From NCBI RefSeq assembly GCF_011355085.1, contig NZ_VXCP01000005.1, positions 1 through 64,000 of the forward strand: 64,000 nucleotides of DNA, in the 5' to 3' direction. Both the position numbers and the translations under genes were made by a program. The notes beneath the pieces are model-generated. The model saw only the letters and a list, made by a program, of their open reading frames with translations, was not told where the DNA came from and did no database searches. This document shows positions 10,243-20,555 of this stretch, one piece after another; the stretch's first letter is position 1, and each line of letters begins with the position of its first letter. The DNA comes from Pseudomonas akapageensis (GTDB lineage: Bacteria; Pseudomonadota; Gammaproteobacteria; Pseudomonadales; Pseudomonadaceae).

Positions 10243-10884
10243 AAGCTTTCACTTGCGCGAACTGTCACTCCGTTGACGTTAGCCCCTCCCTTCTAGCGGT
10301 GTCGCTACGCAAGCTCAAAGGCCGACTAATGGTAGGGTAGAAAAATGATGTTTATCATCGAGTGTTTTCGACGGATCCATCGGTCGGAAAGAAGCGTTTC
10401 GTACAGTAGAAACATTGTGTGCCCTCCCAGTCGAACTATCCTGAGTTTTGCTCTGATCCATGTTTGATAGCTCTCTGCAACTGCAGTCGATGGGACTGTG
10501 TCAGTTTGGTAGTACGCATGTTTCAATCCTGCAACTATCGCTCCGCCCTGCGCCAGCGAATTGCGGTAGCTTTGCTCGCTACTTTATCCAACCAACTCGT
10601 TGAACATTCTGAGCGCTCTCGCGACCAGAATCTATAGCGCTGAACACGTGACATGAATCAATCTTGCCCTGCCCCTATTACCTGCTTACTTGGGTGCCGC
10701 CCCTCCTACAACAACTACTTGATAGCCAACTTGAATATGCGAGCTGACGGTTAATAGCCAAATAGCGGCACTGGTTTTATCTCTGCGCTCAAACAAATGA
10801 ACTGATCCATACAGACAGTCCACCAAGGAAATCTTCGTCAGACTCTTCCTGGTGGGTCCCCTGCACAGCTAAGGAGTCAGCGAC
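10243..10884 (+). promoter_or_regulatory. Long untranslated leader of the eCIS operon
   Basis: About 640 bp with no convincing gene. Its composition is more AT-rich than the genes that follow. It holds the ops-like element at 10563-10575 and a hairpin just before the sheath start (CCACC-A-AGGAA at 10820-10830 pairing with TTCCTGGTGG at 10846-10855, with one bulged A). The sheath ribosome-binding site AAGGAG follows at 10870-10875. I could not place a convincing -35/-10 pair. Confidence 0.5.
10563..10575 (+). promoter_or_regulatory. Candidate ops element
   Basis: GCGGTAGCTTTGC resembles the RfaH recruitment element GGCGGTAGCGTGC: the GCGGTAGC core is identical and the 3' end differs by a one-base insertion and a G-to-T change. 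The segment can form a small hairpin (GTAGC-N7-GCTAC), as expected for ops in the exposed non-template strand. It lies 310 bp upstream of the first eCIS gene. Confidence 0.5.
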
Positions 10885-12783
10885 ATGGCCCAAGTCAGCT
10901 ACCCCGGTGTCTACATTGTCGAAAAGGCCAGCGGGGTGCGCACCATCACCGGTGTCGCTACCTCGATCGCGGCCTTCGTCGGCTACACGCGCAAAGGCGA
11001 GCCCGACAAGGCCGTTCCGATCACCAGCTACGCCGACTTCGAGCGCGGCTTCGGCGGACTGGACCGCGACAGCCCGGTGTCGTATGCGGTGCGGCAGTTC
11101 TTCCTCAACGGCGGTACCCAGGCCTTGATCGTGCGGGTGGTCGCTGGCAAAAAATTGACGAGCTGGTTATTAAAGGGAGACGGGGCAGCAGATGTGCTGA
11201 AGGTGACTGCGGCCAGTCCAGGTGAATGGGCGAATACCCTGCGCATCACTGTGGAACGGGATAGCCCGCAGCTGCGCAATCCACACGCTGACTTCAATTT
11301 GATCGTTTCACAGTTGCAACCCGACAGCAGCACGGTGACGCTCGAGACTCATCGCAACCTGAGCATGGACCCGAAATCCCCACAGTTCGTTGAGTCGGTG
11401 GTCAAGAACGCCTCCGCGCTGGTGCAAGTGGAACGCGTTGCCGGCCTGGTGTTTGCCCAGACGGGATGCGCCGTCAGCGACAAAATCGACTTGGCGCACC
11501 CGCCAAGCCCGAGCAATACCGTGATCGGCGGCACCCTGGACGACACCACACCGTTTCTACTGATCCCCGTCCCCATCCCCGTTCCTTGGACCGATATCAA
11601 CACCCTGGTCCACTCGATCAACGACGCGATTTCCGACGCTGGTCTGGCCTCTGTGCTGCTGGCTTTGGAAACCGGCGAAGACGGCGGTGCCGGCAACGGC
11701 CACCTGAGCCTGAAGTCCCTGACCGTCGGAGAGTCGTCGAGTGTTGTGATCACACGCGGTGCATTCGGGGGATTAACCGCAGCGATCAAATTGGGGCTGG
11801 AAAACGGCGGCCGAGAACTCCCTGCCGCGATTGAGCATCGCCCCATAGCCGCAATAAACGTCGCGCCCAGCACTCTTGGAGCCGGAGATAAAGGTGGGCC
11901 GAATGACCTGATAGGTAGCCCTGACAAGAAGAGTGGCATCTACTCCCTGTTGGACGTGGATCTTTTCAACCTCCTTTGCATCCCCGAGACCTTTGACATG
12001 CCCGCTGGCAAGGAGGCCGCAGTCATCCCCGCCGCCACCAAACTGTGCGAAGATCGCCGCGCGTTCTATATTGTCGATGCACCGCTCCGTCTTAAGCTTA
12101 CCGAAATCGGAGCCTGGACCAACGCCGCCTCGCAGTCGCGCAATGCGGCGACTTACTTCCCTCCCGTGCGTGTTCTCGACCCGCTCGACGGCTTGCGCCC
12201 CCGTTCGATGGCGCCATCAGGCACTTTGGCCGGCGTCTATGCGCGCACCGACGCCACACGTGGCGTCTGGAAGGCGCCTGCCGGCACCGACGCGACACTC
12301 AACGGCGTGTTGGACCTCGCACTGCCGGTCAATGACCTCGAGAACGGCCAGATCAATCCACTCGGTGTCAACGTGCTTCGCAGCTTCCCGGCTTACGGCC
12401 GCGTCTGCTGGGGGGCGCGCACGATGAAGGGCGCCGACGCGCAGGCCGACGAGTACAAATACATCCCGATTCGCCGACTCGCACTCTTCATCGAGGAGAG
12501 CCTGTACCGCGGCACGCAGTGGGTGGTGTTCGAGCCCAACGACGAACCGCTGTGGGCGCAGATCCGCCTGAACCTCGGTGCCTTCATGAACGGCCTGTTC
12601 CGCCAGGGCGCGTTCCAGGGCAAGACGCAGCAGGAAGCGTTCTTCGTCAAGTGCGACAAGGAAACCACAACACAGGCGGACCGCAACCTTGGCATCGTCA
12701 ACATTCAGGTGGGCTTCGCGCCGCTCAAACCGGCAGAGTTCGTCGTCATCACCATTCAGCAGATCGCCGGCGATCTGCAATAA
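10885..12783 (+). CDS. eCIS contractile sheath protein
   Basis: A 632-aa phage tail-sheath family protein (Afp2-4/Pvc2-4 type). The N-terminus SYPGVYIVEKASGVRTITGV is the classical start of sheath proteins, and the C-terminal domain (RRLALFIEESLYRGTQWVVFEPND, then LWAQIRLNLGAFMNGLFRQGAFQG) is strongly conserved. Sheath subunits polymerise around the tube and contract to drive it into a target. AAGGAG precedes the ATG. Only one sheath gene is present, whereas Afp and PVC loci have three. It is the first gene of a locus transcribed to about 39.7 kb. Confidence 0.92.
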   Translation: MAQVSYPGVYIVEKASGVRTITGVATSIAAFVGYTRKGEPDKAVPITSYADFERGFGGLDRDSPVSYAVRQFFLNGGTQALIVRVVAGKKLTSWLLKGDGAADVLKVTAASPGEWANTLRITVERDSPQLRNPHADFNLIVSQLQPDSSTVTLETHRNLSMDPKSPQFVESVVKNASALVQVERVAGLVFAQTGCAVSDKIDLAHPPSPSNTVIGGTLDDTTPFLLIPVPIPVPWTDINTLVHSINDAISDAGLASVLLALETGEDGGAGNGHLSLKSLTVGESSSVVITRGAFGGLTAAIKLGLENGGRELPAAIEHRPIAAINVAPSTLGAGDKGGPNDLIGSPDKKSGIYSLLDVDLFNLLCIPETFDMPAGKEAAVIPAATKLCEDRRAFYIVDAPLRLKLTEIGAWTNAASQSRNAATYFPPVRVLDPLDGLRPRSMAPSGTLAGVYARTDATRGVWKAPAGTDATLNGVLDLALPVNDLENGQINPLGVNVLRSFPAYGRVCWGARTMKGADAQADEYKYIPIRRLALFIEESLYRGTQWVVFEPNDEPLWAQIRLNLGAFMNGLFRQGAFQGKTQQEAFFVKCDKETTTQADRNLGIVNIQVGFAPLKPAEFVVITIQQIAGDLQ

Positions 12784-12795
12784 GGGAGTCGAATC

Positions 12796-13314
12796 ATGGC
12801 CCAGTTCGCCGTCAATACTCATCGCTTCGACCCCTACAAGAACTTCAAATTCCGCATCAAGTGGGACGGCCGGTACGTGGCCGGCGTCAGCAAGGTCGGT
12901 GCGCTCAAGCGCAGCACCGAAGTCGTCGAGCACCGCGAAGGCGGCGACCCGTCGACCTCACGCAAGTCGCCCGGGCGCACCAAATACGAAGCCATCACCC
13001 TGGAGCGCGGCGTCACGCACGACCTCGAATTCGAGGGCTGGGCCAACAAGGTCTGGCATGTCGGCACCGGACTCGGTGCCGAGGTGAGCCTGAAGGACTT
13101 TCGCAAGGACCTGATCCTCGAGGTCTACAACGAGACCGGCCAAGTCGTGTTGGCTTACAAAATCTACCGTTGCTGGGTATCCGAGTTCCAGGCACTGCCC
13201 GACCTCGACGCGAATGCCAACGCCATCGCGATTCAGACACTCAAGCTCGAGAACGAGGGCTGGGAACGCGATCAGGAAGTTCCCGAACCAACGGAGCCAG
13301 CCCTGGCGGGCTGA
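12796..13314 (+). CDS. eCIS inner tube protein
   Basis: A 172-aa gp19-like tail tube protein (Afp1/Afp5 type). Features include FKFRIKWDGRYVAGVSKVGALKR, VVEHREGGDP and the conserved end LPDLDANANAIAIQTLKLENEGWERD. Hexamers stack into the hollow tube that carries cargo. It starts 12 bp after the sheath stop. Only one tube gene is seen. Confidence 0.92.
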   Translation: MAQFAVNTHRFDPYKNFKFRIKWDGRYVAGVSKVGALKRSTEVVEHREGGDPSTSRKSPGRTKYEAITLERGVTHDLEFEGWANKVWHVGTGLGAEVSLKDFRKDLILEVYNETGQVVLAYKIYRCWVSEFQALPDLDANANAIAIQTLKLENEGWERDQEVPEPTEPALAG

Positions 13315-13323
13315 CAGCACACC

Positions 13324-14081
<758 letters not shown>

Positions 14082-14085
<4 letters not shown>

Positions 14086-14828
14086 TCGATTACTTCGGCG
14101 CTTTGATGCGTTCCAGCGGTCTAGCACCCGGTGAAGGTTCGCCGATGAGCGTCACTTCGCGGACCAGTATTACAGCGCCGCTCCAGAGCAACATCGAACT
14201 CAGCGGACCAGCAATGCAGGCCGACCCAGAGACAGCGCTATCGCCAAAACTACGGGAACAACCGCTCACCGACGAGCTGCCGCCCCTTCCAACCCCCTCG
14301 TCTGTTGAGGCATCCCAGCCGCTGGACCAGACGGTGGTGCTCGCGGCCCTGCATTGGGTGGCGACTGATCCGCCGCAGGCCACACCCCTGCCCCATGACC
14401 GGACAAACCGTGAGCCATCGGTTTTGGTGATGGACGCCGCCAGCGAGCCCGTCACACCAACGTTGATACCTGCAGCCGATGCCAATGCCAATGCCGATGC
14501 CGATGCCGATGCCGATGCCGATGCCAACACGGAAGCGGTCTTTCACTCACAGCCCATCAGTATGACGCACACCGTACTCACGATGGAGGCCCCGCCGCGC
14601 CTTGCCAGCCAACCGGCAGCCCTGCTAACGGCACCGATAACGCCCGCACCAGTGCCGCGCGATGAACCCATCGAGATATCCATTGGTGCCATCCATCTGC
14701 GCGTAGAAGCACCGACCGCCCAGACCCAGGTCCGCTCACCGGCGGCGCCCACCACTGCGCCACGTGCGCCGGCCCCCACCACACCACCGCGCAGCGCCCT
14801 GGCACGGCGCGCGCTGCGCCGTATCTGA
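14082..14828 (+). CDS. Low-complexity eCIS protein of unknown role
   Basis: A 248-aa protein rich in Pro, Ala, Thr and Asp with little predicted fold. A linker of nine Ala-Asp or Ala-Asn pairs lies near residues 132-149. The C-terminus is Pro/Ala-rich and ends in an Arg-rich segment (RSALARRALRRI). No membrane segment is seen. It overlaps the preceding gene by 4 bp and ends 2 bp before the cap gene, so it belongs to the operon. It might be a flexible assembly factor. It is not a coiled-coil tape measure as far as I can see. Confidence 0.6.
14475..14528 (+). repeat. GCC(G/A)A(T/C) hexanucleotide repeat, 9 units
   Basis: Nine in-frame 6-bp units, mostly GCCGAT with three GCCAAT/GCCAAC variants, encode an Ala-Asp/Ala-Asn linker. 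It uses a different codon (GAT) from the GAC-type repeat in the gene just upstream, so the two probably expanded independently. Confidence 0.9.
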
Positions 14829-14830
14829 CC

Positions 14831-16000
14831 ATGGCACTCGCAGATTCCGGCCGGGCGATTGGCGCAGTGACCCGTTTGCTGCAGGACCACCTGAACCGAC
14901 TTGGCTTCGACGTCTCGATTGGCAAGCCCGAAGATGCGACCAGGCACAACACCAACGAGAAGCTCAATCTTTTCCTTTATGAGACAACCTTTGATCCGCA
15001 TCTGCGCAACCTGTCGCTGCGCGATGGCGAACCACCTCCGTTGTGGCTGGTGGTGAAGTTTCTGCTGACCGCCTTCGACGAGAAAGAAAACAGCGACACC
15101 GCCGCCGCGCATGACTTGCTCGGTCGCGGCATCGCGGCGCTACACGAGCTCAACTTCTTGCGCCTGGACCACTCGGTGGTGCCTGACGTGCAACTCGCTC
15201 TGGAGAACAACCCCGAACCACTGAAGCTGAGCTTCGATGAGTCGACGGTGGATCTGTTGACCAAAATCATGCAGGGCTCCGATGAACGCTTCCGGCTTTC
15301 GGTGGCCTTCCAGATACGCCCTGTGATGATCGCGCCGGCCAGCCTGCCTCGCGGGTCGCTGCTGGTCGGCATTGATTACAGCACCACGCCGCAAACCACC
15401 ATTGGCAGCGATGGCATCCACCTGGAGGTCATCCCGTCAACCGGCGCCCGCCTGGAGCGGGTCGAACCCGATCGATTCGAGGTTGGTGCGACGCTGACAC
15501 TGTACGGCGACGAGCTGAACGCCAGCACGCTGGAAGTCGTGCTCGGCGGCGTGGTACTGAGCATTGTCGAGCGTCATGTGGACCGGCTCGTCGTCACCGC
15601 CGAAGGCAGCTCCGGCACGCCGATCGCCTCGGGCACCTCATTGTCGGCCGGCGAGATGCCACTGATCGTGCGCCGTCGGCTGTCACCGACCCGCACGCGC
15701 TCGAGTAACCTCTTGCCTGCACGGCTGTTACCGACCCTGGACAGCGCCGCGCTCGTGGCCGGTGTTTTGAAGTTGCAAGGCCTGCTGCTCGGCTCTGACG
15801 CCGATGACGTGATGGTGCTGTTCTACCGCGAATTCGACGGCGTGACGGTGCGGCGGTTCGAAACGGTAACAAGCGCTGCAGACCAGCAGACGCTGACCAT
15901 TGTCGGCGCGGCGACCAACGTGCCGGCCGGCAGCTACCGTGTGATCCTGCGCGTCAACAACCAGCAGGCGAAAGCCAGCCCGACCGTGGTGGTGCCATGA
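14831..16000 (+). CDS. DUF4255 tail terminator/cap protein
   Basis: A 389-aa protein. The N-terminal ~185 residues form a DUF4255 domain (Pvc16/Afp16 N-terminal type): RAIGAVTRLLQDHLNR, LNLFLYETTFDPHLRN and WLVVKFLLTAF. Afp16-type proteins cap the distal tube and fix particle length. The C-terminal half has two Ig-like (IPT/TIG) repeats at about 200-290 and 295-389, longer than in Afp16. It overlaps the AAA+ gene by 4 bp. Confidence 0.85.
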   Translation: MALADSGRAIGAVTRLLQDHLNRLGFDVSIGKPEDATRHNTNEKLNLFLYETTFDPHLRNLSLRDGEPPPLWLVVKFLLTAFDEKENSDTAAAHDLLGRGIAALHELNFLRLDHSVVPDVQLALENNPEPLKLSFDESTVDLLTKIMQGSDERFRLSVAFQIRPVMIAPASLPRGSLLVGIDYSTTPQTTIGSDGIHLEVIPSTGARLERVEPDRFEVGATLTLYGDELNASTLEVVLGGVVLSIVERHVDRLVVTAEGSSGTPIASGTSLSAGEMPLIVRRRLSPTRTRSSNLLPARLLPTLDSAALVAGVLKLQGLLLGSDADDVMVLFYREFDGVTVRRFETVTSAADQQTLTIVGAATNVPAGSYRVILRVNNQQAKASPTVVVP

Positions 16001-18150
16001 CTACCCATCCACCCGCTGCTTCCTCGCTCGCCGGCGAGGTCGCATTCCTGCCGGGCGTCCATGGACAGGATCCGCTTGCGCAATACTGGCTGGGTCAAGT
16101 CAGTTTGCGTCTACGACGCGAGGTCTGTTGGCTATGGCGCGAACGCCGCCTGCAGAATGCAGGTGATACCGAAGGTGCGCCGCTGCCACCGCTGGTGGAC
16201 GGGGCACTGGCCGCGCTCGACCTTATGCGCTACGAGCGCGACAAACGCGTTTTTTTCGCTGAGGACGTCACTGCGCGCTATCTTAGCGATTGCATCTCCA
16301 CGGCCGTTCCATCGGCGTCGGCAGGCGACCCGCGCGGCTCTTTCGGCTGGCTCGTGCAACATCTTCAGCTCACACCGGTCGAGTGTTTCGTGCTGGCGAT
16401 GGCGCTGTTGCCGAGTGTCGACAGTGCCGCTGGCCCGGTCATTGCCACCTGCCTTAACGATCTGGCACGAACCACCCCTACCCTGGCATTGGCTCAGCGC
16501 CTGTGGGACGAACCGGATGAGTTGCTGCGCTGCATCGATCCGGCGCATCCGCTGCTGCGCCATGGCGTGCTCGCATTCATGCCTGGCGCAGCAGCGTGCG
16601 ACTGGCAGGCCGCGCTTGCAGTGCCATCGATGGTCGCGCGTGAGTTGTTGTTCGCCGGTGGAGAGCTGCCGTCAGCACTTGAATCGATCCCCCTGGCACC
16701 CCTGCCGCAAGGTATGGAAACCGCCAGCGCCGCGTATGTTTGCGCCAGGGTGGCAAGTCTGATCGATGCGGGTGGCTTTAACGGGATGCGCGTCATTCCG
16801 GTGATCGGACCTCCCGGCGCGCCGCTTGCCGAGGTGGCGGCAGCCTGCGCCCAACGTGCTGGCGTGCCTGTTGTGCGCCTCAGCCCGGCATTACCACGCG
16901 AACACTTGGCGCAGGCGCTCTGCACCGCCTGGCTACGCGGCTGCGCGGTGTATCTGCCGGCTGCTGTCTTGGCCGATAGCACGACTCATGAAGGAATGCT
17001 GGTGGCGCCGCCACTGCCCGGCCTTGCGCTCACGCTGTTTGTCGGCGCGCAGGATCGCACTACCCTGCGCGGACTCGGCGCGACACTGCCAACCATCGAC
17101 GTTGCTCCGCTGAACTATGCCCAGCGCCTGGATTGCTGGCGTCGACAGCTGCCCGACCCCACATTCGCATCGATGCTGCCCGAACTCGCGCGGCGTTTCC
17201 GCTACGAGCAAGCGGCCATCAGTCGAATAGGCGCCGAGCTGGCGACCCTCAGCCAGCCCCCCGTCCGCGCCGAACTCTTCGCGGCCGCGCGCGCCGACCT
17301 CGACCTCGGCACCCTGGCGCAAGCCGTCACACCGCGCTTCGTGCGCAGCGAACTGATGCTGCCACCTGCACAGGCCGCGCAGATCGACGAAATCGTCGCA
17401 GCCATGAATAACCTGACCCGCGTGCACTACGATTGGGGTACTGCGCTGCCCTGGAGCGAATGCGGACTGGCAGCGCTGTTCGCTGGCCCACCCGGTACCG
17501 GCAAGACCATGGCCGCTGAAGCGATTGCCGCCGAACTCGGCTTGCCGCTGTACCGCATCGACCTGTCGCAAGTTGTCAACAAATACATCGGCGAAACCGA
17601 GAAGAACCTGCGTCGGCTGTTCGATGTCGCCGACTCGGCGGACGTCATCCTGTTCTTCGACGAGGCCGATGCGCTGTTCGGCAAGCGCACCGAAGTCAAG
17701 GACGCGCACGACCGATATGCCAACCTCGAGATCAGTTACCTGCTCGAACGCATGGAGCGATTCAAGGGCCTCGCGATCCTGGCCACCAACCGCAAGAGGG
17801 ACCTCGACGAAGCCTTTCTGCGCCGCTTGCGCTTCGTCGTCGAATTTCCGCTGCCAAGTCCGGTGGAACGGCTGCGCATCTGGCGCAGTGTGATCCCCGC
17901 CGATGTCGACGCCAGCGAAATCGACTTTGAGTTCCTCGCCCAGCGCTTCGCACTGGCCGGCGGACATATCCGCGCCATCGTCTTCCATGCCTGCCTGCAG
18001 AGCGCCGCCGAAGGCGCGCCGCGACGTCTGGGCATGCCGGCCGTGGTATGCGCGCTGCAGCGCGAGTACAACAAGCTGGAGCGAACCAACAGCCTTGAAC
18101 AGTTCGGCCCCTATGCCGGGCTGGTCGCTGAACAATGGATCACCCGATGA
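15997..18150 (+). CDS. eCIS AAA+ ATPase
   Basis: A 717-aa Afp15/Pvc15-type ATPase. The long N-terminal region lacks familiar motifs. The C-terminal AAA+ module has Walker A AGPPGTGKT (about 496-504), Walker B VILFFDEADALF (about 549-560), a sensor-1 ATN and the arginine pair in LRRLRFVVEF. This ATPase is a hallmark of eCIS and separates the locus from R-type pyocins. Its role is thought to be in assembly or cargo loading. The next gene follows after 39 bp with its own AGGAGAG site. Confidence 0.92.
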   Translation: MTTHPPAASSLAGEVAFLPGVHGQDPLAQYWLGQVSLRLRREVCWLWRERRLQNAGDTEGAPLPPLVDGALAALDLMRYERDKRVFFAEDVTARYLSDCISTAVPSASAGDPRGSFGWLVQHLQLTPVECFVLAMALLPSVDSAAGPVIATCLNDLARTTPTLALAQRLWDEPDELLRCIDPAHPLLRHGVLAFMPGAAACDWQAALAVPSMVARELLFAGGELPSALESIPLAPLPQGMETASAAYVCARVASLIDAGGFNGMRVIPVIGPPGAPLAEVAAACAQRAGVPVVRLSPALPREHLAQALCTAWLRGCAVYLPAAVLADSTTHEGMLVAPPLPGLALTLFVGAQDRTTLRGLGATLPTIDVAPLNYAQRLDCWRRQLPDPTFASMLPELARRFRYEQAAISRIGAELATLSQPPVRAELFAAARADLDLGTLAQAVTPRFVRSELMLPPAQAAQIDEIVAAMNNLTRVHYDWGTALPWSECGLAALFAGPPGTGKTMAAEAIAAELGLPLYRIDLSQVVNKYIGETEKNLRRLFDVADSADVILFFDEADALFGKRTEVKDAHDRYANLEISYLLERMERFKGLAILATNRKRDLDEAFLRRLRFVVEFPLPSPVERLRIWRSVIPADVDASEIDFEFLAQRFALAGGHIRAIVFHACLQSAAEGAPRRLGMPAVVCALQREYNKLERTNSLEQFGPYAGLVAEQWITR

Positions 18151-18189
18151 ACCTGACGGTCCCCACCTGATATTGCAGGAGAGTCAACA

Positions 18190-18462
18190 ATGACCACACC
18201 CTCCTCGCCGGGCTCGCGCCTGCACATCGACACGCTCGAACTCGACCTGCGCGGCATCCCGCCGACGACCGTCGAAGCGGCGGCCCGTCTGCTGGGGCCT
18301 GCATTTGCACAGGCGTTTGCCCAACATCGTGCGCGCCTGACTGTTGCCGAGCCTCGGCTGGATGCCGGTCGCTTGGTCCTCCCTGCTTCGCCCGGCGCCA
18401 ACGAGCTGGCAGTGGGAATCGCCCGGCACGTCGTCGGTAGCTTGCGCGGAGAGCGCACATGA
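18190..18462 (+). CDS. Small eCIS protein, unknown
   Basis: A 90-aa protein with an AGGAGAG ribosome-binding site. It begins SRLHIDTLELDLRGIPPTTVEAAARLLGPAFAQAFAQHRARL. The pattern of short beta segment plus helices resembles small ORFs beside the AAA+ gene in other eCIS loci, but I know no function. It overlaps the next gene by 4 bp, which supports a real gene. Confidence 0.65.
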   Translation: MTTPSSPGSRLHIDTLELDLRGIPPTTVEAAARLLGPAFAQAFAQHRARLTVAEPRLDAGRLVLPASPGANELAVGIARHVVGSLRGERT

Positions 18463-19121
18463 GCCTGCTGCGCGGCGCACTGATCGAGTACGGCACTGAC
18501 CTGATCGGGCTGATTCCCAACGTAGTGATCTTTCAGTTCAATCCGGAATCGTTGTCACGAACGCTGGAGATTCCGCCGCGACCCAGCGGCGTCACCCAGC
18601 GCGAAAACACCCAGGCCGGTGAAAAGACCTTCGAGAAAATCAGCTTCAAGGCGCACTTCAGCGCCGCCAATATGCTCGACGAGGGCAAAGAGCTGGCGCA
18701 GCTGTTCGGCGTAGGGCCGCAACTGGCGGCGCTTGAAAAAATGGTGTTGCCGAGTTCGAAGATCGCCAGCCTGGCCGGCGCCGCCATCGACGCAATCGGT
18801 AGCGCGCTCGGCGGAGGCGGCAACCCTCAGGCCCAGCCGATCCCACGCGAAAAGTACCCACGCATCCTGTTCATCTGGGGTCACACACGGGTACTGCCAG
18901 TGACCATCGGTTCAATGAGCATCTCCGAACTCGAATACGACGCGGTGCTGAACCCGACCCGTGCCGAGGTCGATTTGCAACTCAGCGTCATCGCCGTGGA
19001 CGACTGCTCTGATGACCTCCTGGCCAAGGGTGCTCTGGAGTATTCGACCATCGCCAAGGAAGCCCAGGCCATCACCAACCTGGCCAACACGGCCGAACAG
19101 ATCGTCGAGCTGATTCCCTAG
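18459..19121 (+). CDS. CIS tube-initiator/baseplate protein (Afp7-like)
   Basis: A 220-aa protein with the CIS-tube N-terminal domain: IFQFNPESLSRTLE, FEKISFKAHFSAANMLD, then LFIWGHTRVLPVTIGSMSISELEYDAVLNPTRAEV. Afp7/Pvc7 connects tube and baseplate hub and usually carries a LysM-like tail. Here that tail is a separate small gene directly downstream (19135), so the ancestral protein appears split or never fused. The start overlaps the preceding stop. Confidence 0.85.
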   Translation: MSLLRGALIEYGTDLIGLIPNVVIFQFNPESLSRTLEIPPRPSGVTQRENTQAGEKTFEKISFKAHFSAANMLDEGKELAQLFGVGPQLAALEKMVLPSSKIASLAGAAIDAIGSALGGGGNPQAQPIPREKYPRILFIWGHTRVLPVTIGSMSISELEYDAVLNPTRAEVDLQLSVIAVDDCSDDLLAKGALEYSTIAKEAQAITNLANTAEQIVELIP

Positions 19122-19134
19122 CAGGAGGCGCTGA

Positions 19135-19407
19135 ATGTTTCTGCAAAACTCGCGCTACGCCAAGGTTGCTACCGTCGTGACCACCACTTCGACCGGCGAG
19201 ACCGTAGTCGCCCTGAAACTGCGCTATCTGACACCCATGAGCGGCGAGCCGCAGACGGTGCAGTCGGGCGACCGACTAGACCTCCTCGCCCAGTCCCGGA
19301 CCGGGGATGCCACCCAGTTCTGGCATGTCGCCGACGCCAACACCGCGCTCGACAGCCGCACCCAGGTAGAAACGCCGGGCGATACCATCATCGTTCCGAG
19401 GAACTGA
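19135..19407 (+). CDS. LysM-like tail adaptor (gpX-like)
   Basis: A 90-aa protein with AGGAGG 5 bp or so before the start. The segment VQSGDRLDLLAQSRTGDATQFWHVADANTALDSRTQVETPGDTIIVPRN has the LysM / phage tail protein X pattern. These domains link the tube initiator to the spike or bind peptidoglycan during assembly. Confidence 0.8.
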   Translation: MFLQNSRYAKVATVVTTTSTGETVVALKLRYLTPMSGEPQTVQSGDRLDLLAQSRTGDATQFWHVADANTALDSRTQVETPGDTIIVPRN

Positions 19408-19409
19408 CC

Positions 19410-20555
19410 ATGACAGAGCAACGCTTTCGCGTCTGGTTCGGTGATACCGCCGCGAGCGAGGAACAATTGCGCCGCATCGAGGAAATCGAGGTTACCCAGG
19501 AAATGGACGCGTTCTGGGAAGCGCACCTGCGCATGGTGGTGTGCCTGGATGCGAACGGCGTCTGGTTGCATTGGCCAGGCGACACCAGCGCACCCTTCTC
19601 GCGCGTGCGAGTCGAACTCGACATCGGCAACGGCCACTTCGCCCCTTTGATCGACGGTCCGCTGGTCAGTGTCGATGCCGCGCTCGATTCGCAGCCTGGG
19701 CGCAGCACCGCGACCATCGTCGTGCGCGACGACAGCGCCTTTCTCAACCGCGACGAGGAAACGGAACCGCCGTTCGAGCATCGCAAAGCCAGCGACATCG
19801 CCAGAGAGCTGTTCGGCCGTTTCGTGCAAATCAGCGACACGCGCATCGACGACACCCAGTCCACGCCTGAAGCGACCACACGACGCGGCACAGTACTGCA
19901 ATTTTTGCGTGAGCTGGCGAGCGCCAACGATCGCCATATCTACGTACTACCGGGCGACCAGCGCGGCACCAGCACCGGCTGTTTCCTGGCCGACCCGACG
20001 GACGCGGCGGGCTTGCCGCCCCTGGTGCTGATCGGCAATGGCCGCAATCTCGCCAACGCCAGCGTCATGCAGGACCCCAACGGCGGCGGGCGTACGCAGG
20101 CGCAGGTGTTGCGGGTCAATGATCAGGGTGTCACCACCTTTGAAGCCAGCGCGGCGGACCTCGGCCTGATGCGCAACCTGCCCGCACTGCCGGCCGACCT
20201 CACACCAAAGCTGTTGCTCAACCCGTCGGACAACACCCGCGAAGACCCGGCCGCGGCCGCCACTGCTCAGGCGCGGCGCAACGGCTATGTCTACAAATTG
20301 GCCAGCCATGTAATTCCTGGGTGTTATGGCGGCTTGCTGACGCCCTATCAAAAGGTTCGTGTCGACGCCGGCGCCACGCCGTACAGCGGCGACTACCTGA
20401 TCACCAAGGTGATCCATCGCATCACTCCATCGCTGTACACCCAGGAACTTGAGGCCAAGTCCGATTCCGTGACTGAAGTCTCGGGCGCGGCTGTGGCCGA
20501 GGCGCTGGGTGGCGGCCTGCAATTGTCAGTGTCGATGAGCGGAGGGATATTCTGA
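19410..20555 (+). CDS. Spike hub protein (gp27/gpD-like)
   Basis: A 381-aa protein of the phage late-control D/VgrG N-terminal family. It has a first tube-like domain (RFRVWFGDTAASEEQLRR, VTQEMDAFWEAHLRMVV) and a later region with VLQFLRELASANDRHIYV and LTPYQKVRVDAGATPYSGDYLITKVIHRITPS. It forms the trimeric hub that joins tube to spike. In Afp8 hub and spike are one protein; here the spike is the next gene, overlapping by one base. Confidence 0.87.
   Translation: MTEQRFRVWFGDTAASEEQLRRIEEIEVTQEMDAFWEAHLRMVVCLDANGVWLHWPGDTSAPFSRVRVELDIGNGHFAPLIDGPLVSVDAALDSQPGRSTATIVVRDDSAFLNRDEETEPPFEHRKASDIARELFGRFVQISDTRIDDTQSTPEATTRRGTVLQFLRELASANDRHIYVLPGDQRGTSTGCFLADPTDAAGLPPLVLIGNGRNLANASVMQDPNGGGRTQAQVLRVNDQGVTTFEASAADLGLMRNLPALPADLTPKLLLNPSDNTREDPAAAATAQARRNGYVYKLASHVIPGCYGGLLTPYQKVRVDAGATPYSGDYLITKVIHRITPSLYTQELEAKSDSVTEVSGAAVAEALGGGLQLSVSMSGGIF

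Noticed and set aside
10326..10526. 66-codon minus-strand frame in the eCIS leader
   Set aside because: No ribosome-binding site and no recognisable sequence pattern; it overlaps the leader region.
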